The translations under genes and the position numbers were made by a program. 23,797 nucleotides of DNA, taken from assembly GCA_964530525.1 (NCBI GenBank), contig CAZHBH010000035.1, positions 1 through 23,797 of the forward strand, read 5' to 3'. Source of the DNA: CAYNQN01 sp964530525 (GTDB lineage Bacteria > Actinomycetota > Acidimicrobiia > Acidimicrobiales > Acidimicrobilacustridaceae). The notes under the pieces are model-generated. The model searched no databases, had not been told where the DNA came from, and worked only from the letters and a program-made list of their open reading frames with translations. Numbering within the stretch: the first letter of the stretch is position 1; each line of letters begins with the position of its first letter. Below are positions 6,702-13,104 of this stretch, in pieces.

Positions 6702-9700
6702 CCCGCAACGGAGACGGAGCCCGCAGGCTCCGTGAACGTGGGCACTGTCGTAGTGGACATCGACTCCGACGAGATCCCCGCAACGGAGACGGAGCCCGCA
6801 GGCTCCGTGAACGTGGGCACAGCGTCAGGGCATCAGAGTGCTGCCCCTCCCGCAACGGAGACGGAGCCCGCAGGCTCCGTGAACCTGGTGCAGTCGGGCA
6901 TCACGTACCGGGCCACCCTTGCCCCGCAACGGAGACGGAGCCCGCAGGCTCCGTGAACGGTGAAAGTCGTCGAGTCTCCGAAGCTCGCCGAGGCCAACCC
7001 GCAACGGAGACGGAGCCCGCAGGCTCCGTGAACCGGAGCCACGGCCACCATGGCCAGCAGCAATGGCACCCCGCAACGGAGACGGAGCCCGCAGGCTCCG
7101 TGAACTGCCCAGCTCACCGAGCCCGTCACTCTCGCTGGGACGCCCGCAACGGAGACGGAGCCCGCAGGCTCCGTGAACTCGACGCTCGGCCTGGCCGGCC
7201 AGAGGACGGGTACCCCGCAACGGAGACGGAGCCCGCAGGCTCCGTGAACCGGGCGTGGGCCGCTCGCTTGGTTCGCTCGGCCTGAGGCCCGCAACGGAGA
7301 CGGAGCCCGCAGGCTCCGTGAACTGTCAGAGCGTCCCGTCCACCCTGGAGGTAGTTGCGCCCGCAACGGAGACGGAGCCCGCAGGCTCCGTGAACGAGGC
7401 GTGATCCGCCGCTCGATCCCTGCCGCCTTCACCCGCAACGGAGACGGAGCCCGCAGGCTCCGTGAACACGGCAGGACTCGCCCCCAAAGCCGACACGGCC
7501 ACCGTCCCGCAACGGAGACGGAGCCCGCAGGCTCCGTGAACCACGGCTGAAGGCGACATGCGACACGGTCGCCAAGTGCCCGCAACGGAGACGGAGCCCG
7601 CAGGCTCCGTGAACCACCTGGACCGCGCAGCCGGTCTTCACCTTCTACCGCCCGCAACGGAGACGGAGCCCGCAGGCTCCGTGAACGAGGACGCAGCTAG
7701 CGGCATCGAGCGCCTCACAGCCCCCGCAACGGAGACGGAGCCCGCAGGCTCCGTGAACGGTTCGAGCGGGAAATTGATTCCAGCCGCTACCTGACGGATG
7801 TCTTCATGCTCCCGCAACGGAGACGGAGCCCGCAGGCTCCGTGAACCCTGCGACGACCGCCCGTCCATCGCATGGTGCGGACTCCCGCAACGGAGACGGA
7901 GCCCGCAGGCTCCGTGAACCAGGGGATGCACGTGCATCCCCTGCCGAGGTCGGCGCCCGCAACGGAGACGGAGCCCGCAGGCTCCGTGAACCTCGTCGCA
8001 ACAAGAGACGCCAGACCGATGCACCTCCCGCAACGGAGACGGAGCCCGCAGGCTCCGTGAACCACCACGCCGGACCACGACCTCACCATCCCGGCAGGGG
8101 TCCCGCAACGGAGACGGAGCCCGCAGGCTCCGTGAACTTGCCCGCACTCCACAAGGCATGGGCAGACGTGCACCCGCAACGGAGACGGAGCCCGCAGGCT
8201 CCGTGAACACCTCGGCCCGCTCGGTGGTGGACTCGATCACCCGCCCGCAACGGAGACGGAGCCCGCAGGCTCCGTGAACCGAGGCCGAGGCCGACGACGA
8301 TGACTCGTCGGATCAGGCCCGCAACGGAGACGGAGCCCGCAGGCTCCGTGAACCTGAACCCGTGGTGCACGGACGGCGACAAGGGCTATGGCCCGCAACG
8401 GAGACGGAGCCCGCAGGCTCCGTGAACCCGTCGCAACACAGGCCAGCTGACCATCGACACGCGCCCGCAACGGAGACGGAGCCCGCAGGCTCCGTGAACC
8501 TGACCGGGCTGGCCTCCGAGCTCGACGGCGAGCAACCCGCAACGGAGACGGAGCCCGCAGGCTCCGTGAACCATCAAGCCCAAGATCGGCTTTCCGAGCT
8601 GAGGATGAACCCGCAACGGAGACGGAGCCCGCAGGCTCCGTGAACCCGATCTTCACCGGCATGGAAGTGGCCGGTATGAGCCCGCAACGGAGACGGAGCC
8701 CGCAGGCTCCGTGAACCCGCGAGGTCCCACTCCCGGGCGCGAGGTAGATGAACCCGCAACGGAGACGGAGCCCGCAGGCTCCGTGAACCTGCCGGTGGAG
8801 TGACCGTGCTACCGAGCTGGGGAGATCCCGCAACGGAGACGGAGCCCGCAGGCTCCGTGAACGAGCCGATCTGGACGGTGCTGGAAATGGACGACCTGGA
8901 CCCGCAACGGAGACGGAGCCCGCAGGCTCCGTGAACCGTGGACATCTCGGGCCTCGGAGCGATTGAGAACAGCCCCGCAACGGAGACGGAGCCCGCAGGC
9001 TCCGTGAACCCGAGGTTCCGTCAGCGGGCGAGCTTCGTGGCGAACCCGCAACGGAGACGGAGCCCGCAGGCTCCGTGAACCCGCATCATCTATCGGTCCC
9101 CGTCCGGACGGACCTACCCGCAACGGAGACGGAGCCCGCAGGCTCCGTGAACCCTGGCACAAACAACTCTGCGGGCTTCCTGCGATTTCCCCCGCAACGG
9201 AGACGGAGCCCGCAGGCTCCGTGAACCCTGGCACAAACAACTCTGCGGGCTTCCTGCGATTTCCCCCGCAACGGAGACGGAGCCCGCAGGCTCCGTGAAC
9301 CAACGGCGCGGTCTTACATGCGGAGTGCGCCCGATCCCGCAACGGAGACGGAGCCCGCAGGCTCCGTGAACGGCCCTACTGCGAGATGGGGAGCGAGTCG
9401 TCACACCCCCGCAACGGAGACGGAGCCCGCAGGCTCCGTGAACCGACACAACGAGATCGCCCGCTTGTCGCAGATCCCTCCCGCAACGGAGACGGAGCCC
9501 GCAGGCTCCGTGAACCAGCAGGTGGCAGTACAGCAGGGCTGGGGCACGGACTGCCCGCAACGGAGACGGAGCCCGCAGGCTCCGTGAACCAGGAGATCAT
9601 GACGATGGCGCGGGCGCTGGTACGTCCCGCAACGGAGACGGAGCCCGCAGGCTCCGTGAACGTCCCGAACACGGAGCCGAACGGCCCGTCATCAGCGTCC

Positions 9701-9954
9701 CGCAACGGAGACGGAGCCCGCAGGCTCCGTGAACCTGGTGAGCAAGAAGGGGCAGAGAGATGGGTGAGCCCCGCAACGGAGACGGAGCCCGCAGGCTCCG
9801 TGAACGTGGGCCTGGGGTGTCATCTCTCCAGTGTTCGAATTGCTCCCCGCAACGGAGACGGAGCCCGCAGGCTCCGTGAACGGACGGCGTCGATGCCACC
9901 CTCGTCCAAGAATGGTCGCCCGCAACGGAGACGGAGCCCGCAGGCTCCGTGAAC
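6702..9954. CRISPR. CRISPR array, 45 repeats of 36 bp and 44 spacers
   Basis: Forty-five copies of a 36-bp repeat were counted. On the plus strand it begins CCCGCAACGG and ends GGCTCCGTGAAC. All copies appear identical. The repeat contains the hairpin ACGGAGCC-CGCA-GGCTCCGT, an 8-bp stem with a 4-base loop, four bases from its plus-strand 3' end. Spacers are 35-40 nt except number 15 (7759-7810), which is 52 nt. Spacers 34 and 35 (9153-9190 and 9227-9264) are identical, and spacer 17 holds a perfect 24-nt palindrome. The array lies 175 bp beyond cas2 of a type I-G operon that reads toward it. That layout suggests a leader at the right end and minus-strand transcription, but the repeat end and spacer-base bias point the other way, so the strand is left open. 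Long open frames across the array are artefacts of the repeat. Confidence 0.99.
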
Positions 9955-10129
9955 AGCTCGCCGAATTCGGGCTCTCTGAGCAGGACTTTTATGGCGAGCA
10001 GCGAGCGCTGGTGCGTGGGATTACACGGAATGGTTGCTATGAAGTTGTCAAGGGACGCAATTTACTCCCTGATCAGGTTGCGAGCGCTCACCGGGTTCTG
10101 AGGCGTCACCTCAGCGCTCGCAGTGCCTA
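9955..10129 (-). promoter_or_regulatory. Leader-like region between array and cas2
   Basis: These 175 bases are visibly less GC-rich than the surroundings and separate the last repeat from the cas2 stop. On the minus strand they hold TTGACA (10051-10046) and TGTAAT (10025-10020), both near consensus but 20 bases apart, which is long. The palindrome CCGAATTCGG (9961-9970) lies 6 bases from the repeat. The 9-mer GCGAGCGCT occurs at 10001-10009 and 10080-10088, and inverted at 10113-10121. This is the best candidate for the CRISPR leader with promoter and integration signals. The role is inferred from position and composition. Confidence 0.5.
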
Positions 10130-10426
10130 TCAGATGATCTGAGCACCGCCACTCGACGGCAGCGTCGGTACGACGCCCATGAACTCGAAGCATTCCACAC
10201 CTCTGCGCTCGGCATCTCCGAGGTCGACGAATGCGACGCGATCCTCGGTGAACTTGATGATCTCCCTGAGGCCGCCCTTCAACCAGAGCTTCTCGACATC
10301 GCTGAGATCGCAGATGAACACCGAGTACTGCAACGAGTATCCATAGCCCTTGACGGTCTCGTGGACCTTGCGAAGGCGGTTGGGGTCACTGATGTCGTAC
10401 GAGACCAGATAGCGCCGTCGACCCAT
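10130..10426 (-). CDS. cas2: CRISPR-associated endoribonuclease/integrase subunit Cas2
   Basis: Cas2 is the small dimeric partner of Cas1 in the spacer-integration complex. The 98-residue protein has the ferredoxin-like Cas2 start MGRRRYLVSYDISDPNRLRKV, with the conserved Asp11 after the first strand. QYSVFICDLS forms the second conserved strand region. Length is normal. ATG at 10426 follows the cas4/cas1 stop by 3 bases, so the gene is the last of the operon. The nearest feature downstream is the CRISPR array. No frameshift or missing segment is seen. Confidence 0.96.
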   Translation of the reverse strand: MGRRRYLVSYDISDPNRLRKVHETVKGYGYSLQYSVFICDLSDVEKLWLKGGLREIIKFTEDRVAFVDLGDAERRGVECFEFMGVVPTLPSSGGAQII

Positions 10427-10429
10427 CCT

Positions 10430-12094
10430 TCACCTCGTGGTGACCGGTGAGTACTCGGGCACCTCGCCCATCAGATGGGCTCCAAGGAGTCTGGCCTGGA
10501 TCTCGATGGTTCGACGGTAGCTGGCCTTGTAGCCGAACATCGGATGGGTCAACTGCGTTGCCATCCTGCGCTCGTAGGCGCCTAGCACTGCCTTGCGTCC
10601 TGACGCGGTCAAGGCCACGCCACCTGCACGGACGATGAAATCTTGAGGTTTGATCTCTCCGTTGTTGATGAGCTGGATCACGACAGAGTCGGCGATAAGA
10701 GGACGAAACTCCTCGGCGAGGTCGAGGGCGAGAGCTGGTCGCCCGAAGCGGGGTCGATGGTAGAAGCCCAAGTAGGGGTCGAAGCCGACAGCGAAGCAGG
10801 TCGAGGTGCAGTCCTTGACCAGCAGACCGTAGAGGTAGGAAAGGAGGCAGTTGACCGCATCCTTTGGTGGACGGCGGTTGCGATGAGTGAAGTCGAAAGG
10901 ACCGCCGGGAAGTCGACTTGCCTCGGTCAGCATCTCGGGCAGTTGCTCGAAGTACAACCGGGCAGCAGTTCCCTCGTAGCCGAGCAGTGACTCAGGTGAG
11001 GCGGCCGCAGCTGCCTGGTCAGCGAGAAGCTTGAGTTGCTCTATGGCCCGGATCGGCTTGGTACGGGCGTTGCGGCGAAGCAGGGTGCGGCTGTTGCGGA
11101 TCTTCCCCTCGATCATCCGGCGAGCTATGGGGAGGCTCCCTCCGGTGGCGAGCACGGCCTGCCGCCTCCTCAGGTCGACATGCTTCGAGGGGAGCCCTTC
11201 AGCGATTCCGGCGAACCACCCGCCATAGCTGAACCAGCAGACCGGGATCTCCTCGGCGAACATCTCCCGTAGCAGTTGGGTGCTCACTTGGATGTTGCCG
11301 TAGATGGACAGCTGGGACACGTCGATCATTCGCACAGAGGAGATGACCGTCTTGTCTTTCGTCACTTCGAGGCGACCCTTGCGCTTGCCGACCCAGGCTC
11401 CTTGTTCCGTCACGTAGAGAGGCTGAGGGTCGGGGTCCCCGGCGAGTAGGCGCCGCGCGGGTCGCTCTGTTCGAGCGGCCAGGAGGTTCGTCTCGTCCGG
11501 GAGGCAGATGCCGACCAGCGAGCACCGGGGGCACTTCGGGCTGTCCACGAGGGGAGGAGGTGGACTGGAGTCCTCGGCCACTACGCGCAACTCTCGGATC
11601 AGGATCCTGGTCCGCTCTAGCAACTCTTCGTTGAATCGGACCGTCACCCGCTGGCGGCTCTCGACGAAGTAGAGGACCCCCTCGGTGCAGTCATACCCGG
11701 CATCTTGGAGGAGGAGTCCGAGGACGCAGAGCTGAACCCGCTCGGGTTCCCAGGCGCCGTGCTCGTTGTCAGGCGGACTTCCCCGCTTGTAGTCGACTGG
11801 TACAACCGTTCCACCGACACCTTCGATGAGGTCGACCTTGCCTACCAACCCGAGGGTGGGTGACGACAGGAGCACGGAGCGGGCGGCCTTGAGCTCACCC
11901 TCGTCGGCAAGCGGCGCTGCTCCGCCCTCGGTGTCCACCACCCGGTGCTGCCAGCGTCCGTCGACGGTGTCGAGGTTGTCGGCGAACTGGCCCTCCACCC
12001 ACTCAAGGTGGAACAGACGAGGGCAGTAGCTGAACTCGTTGACCATCCGAGCCGGGACCAGGTCCGGCACGGATGAGAACCCGAAGTCGGACAT
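10430..12094 (-). CDS. cas4-cas1: Cas4-Cas1 fusion, spacer selection and integration
   Basis: A single 554-residue protein joins a RecB-like Cas4 nuclease to the Cas1 integrase, an architecture characteristic of type I-G (I-U) systems. The Cas4 part (about 1-220) shows Cys24 in FSYCPRLFHLEW, Asp88 in GKVDLI, Asp101-Lys103 in PVDYKRG and the C-terminal iron-sulfur cysteines 188, 191 and 197. The Cas1 part (about 225-554) starts LYVTEQGAWVGKRKGRLEV and has the metal triad Glu374 in GYEGTAAR, His446 in GFYHRPRFGRP and Asp458 in LALDLAEEF. In studied I-G systems the fused Cas4 chooses prespacers with a correct PAM. The open frame extends upstream, but ATG at 12094 is preferred: it lies 5 bases after the previous gene's stop and gives a normal Cas4 N-terminus. 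Confidence 0.95.
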   Translation of the reverse strand: MSDFGFSSVPDLVPARMVNEFSYCPRLFHLEWVEGQFADNLDTVDGRWQHRVVDTEGGAAPLADEGELKAARSVLLSSPTLGLVGKVDLIEGVGGTVVPVDYKRGSPPDNEHGAWEPERVQLCVLGLLLQDAGYDCTEGVLYFVESRQRVTVRFNEELLERTRILIRELRVVAEDSSPPPPLVDSPKCPRCSLVGICLPDETNLLAARTERPARRLLAGDPDPQPLYVTEQGAWVGKRKGRLEVTKDKTVISSVRMIDVSQLSIYGNIQVSTQLLREMFAEEIPVCWFSYGGWFAGIAEGLPSKHVDLRRRQAVLATGGSLPIARRMIEGKIRNSRTLLRRNARTKPIRAIEQLKLLADQAAAAASPESLLGYEGTAARLYFEQLPEMLTEASRLPGGPFDFTHRNRRPPKDAVNCLLSYLYGLLVKDCTSTCFAVGFDPYLGFYHRPRFGRPALALDLAEEFRPLIADSVVIQLINNGEIKPQDFIVRAGGVALTASGRKAVLGAYERRMATQLTHPMFGYKASYRRTIEIQARLLGAHLMGEVPEYSPVTTR

Positions 12095-12099
12095 GGTTC

Positions 12100-13104
12100 C
12101 TATCGCCAGGTCGGACCGGCGACGAGGTAGCCGGCTGACTTCCCTCCGGGGGCCGACCAACGAGTCGCCGTACCCACCAGTTCGATCTGGAGCGCGTCAG
12201 CCGCACCACGTAGTTCGTCAGCATCGCGGCGGCCATCTCGAGCTTTGCCCGATTCACCGTGGACGGACCTTGCGGCCTTTCCGACTATCGGGTGGCGGAG
12301 GAGCACCAGGACTGCCTCCAGGTCCAGCGAAGCGCTCCAAACTGGCCAGGCGAACACCGTCCGGGAGACTCTTCGCCGTCGGCCTTCCACTTGGACCTGG
12401 TACCAGCCAACGGTGCGTGGCACCTGGCCGTCGCCGCCCATAGGGAACAATGGGATTGCTGATAGGGCAAGCCACGTTGCTCCTGGTACGCCGTAGGTGG
12501 TGGCTTTGCCGTCGGCTTGTTCGGAGGCCAGCCGCGACGCCCGGATGTCGAGGTTCTCTCCAGTGAATCCCGAGACCCGGCGCCACCCCCCGACCGCTTC
12601 GGAAAAGAGTCGGAGGGGATCAGCTGCCACAAGGGCTGCTGACTTCTCGAACATCGACCGCAGGGATTGCTTGCCTGTTGGAGCGGAGAAGGGCGAACGA
12701 GCACAACGGCCCTCGTTGTCCAGCCCGAGATCGGTCCACAGGGACCGAAGCCAATCGAGCGCATCGGGATCGGCGGACAACCTGTCGAACCAGGCGCGGA
12801 ACTCTTCGATCGTCAACCACCCGGGGTCTGGCCCGGTGGGACCTCGGGGCGGCAGTAGTTCACCAGGGAGTCCAACGCTCAGGCTCCCGGTTGGGAGGAC
12901 ATCCCACGCAGCCACCAGCCGTTCCACCACTTCACCAGTGGACCGCGGACCAATCAGTTGAGCTCGACACGTCACTGGATCCCATCGCAGCCGCGTCTCG
13001 GGCGCTTGCGGCGACAGGATGCGGAGGATGCCGAGCGCGGCCAGAACTCCAAGTGGGTCTCGGCCGTCCAGTGCTGGAAGATCAGCGACAGCTGGCTCGG
13101 TCAT
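12100..13104 (-). CDS. csb3: Csb3/Cas8u2-like type I-G effector protein (GSU0052 / 'Cas3-extension' family)
   Basis: This 334-residue protein begins MTEPAVADLPALDGRDPLGVLAALGILRIL. Such a start, with the PLGxLAALGxLR signature, is typical of the small type I-G protein found beside cas3. It has been called Csb3, Cas8u2 or Cas3-extension family. It probably fills the place of the large Cascade subunit that recognises the PAM, or links Cas3 to the complex; the sequence does not settle which. ATG at 13104 overlaps the cas3 stop as ATGA, and the TAG stop is 5 bases before cas4/cas1. The frame is open much further upstream, but that portion is antisense to or overlapping cas3 and is not real. No catalytic motif is visible. 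Family assignment rests on the N-terminus and gene order, so it is moderately sure. Confidence 0.65.
   Translation of the reverse strand: MTEPAVADLPALDGRDPLGVLAALGILRILSPQAPETRLRWDPVTCRAQLIGPRSTGEVVERLVAAWDVLPTGSLSVGLPGELLPPRGPTGPDPGWLTIEEFRAWFDRLSADPDALDWLRSLWTDLGLDNEGRCARSPFSAPTGKQSLRSMFEKSAALVAADPLRLFSEAVGGWRRVSGFTGENLDIRASRLASEQADGKATTYGVPGATWLALSAIPLFPMGGDGQVPRTVGWYQVQVEGRRRRVSRTVFAWPVWSASLDLEAVLVLLRHPIVGKAARSVHGESGKARDGRRDADELRGAADALQIELVGTATRWSAPGGKSAGYLVAGPTWR

Noticed and set aside
6738..6820. Spacers 1 and 2 both begin GTGGGCAC.
   Set aside because: Only 8 shared bases, which is plausible by chance among 44 GC-rich spacers. The remainder of the two spacers differs.
4751..7285. 844-codon plus-strand open frame antisense to the membrane phosphodiesterase gene and running into the array.
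   Set aside because: It is a shadow of the GC-rich gene on the other strand. The minus-strand product has clear transmembrane segments and catalytic motifs; the plus-strand one has none.
8291..8311. Hairpin CCGACGA/TCGTCGG within spacer 22.
   Set aside because: A 7-bp stem in one GC-rich spacer is not remarkable beside the perfect 24-nt palindrome of spacer 17.
6702..9954. Many long open frames on both strands across the array encoding repeated motifs such as TETEPAGSVN or VHGACGLRLRCG.
   Set aside because: They are the 36-bp repeat read in frame (36 is divisible by 3) with variable spacers between. They have no ribosome binding sites, and the DNA is plainly a CRISPR array.
9952..10142. Plus-strand open frame through the leader-like segment encoding about 60 protein-like residues and stopping opposite the cas2 end.
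   Set aside because: It has no start codon outside the repeat except weak internal ones. Third positions are far less GC-rich than in real genes here, and it overlaps the expected leader and the cas2 3' end.
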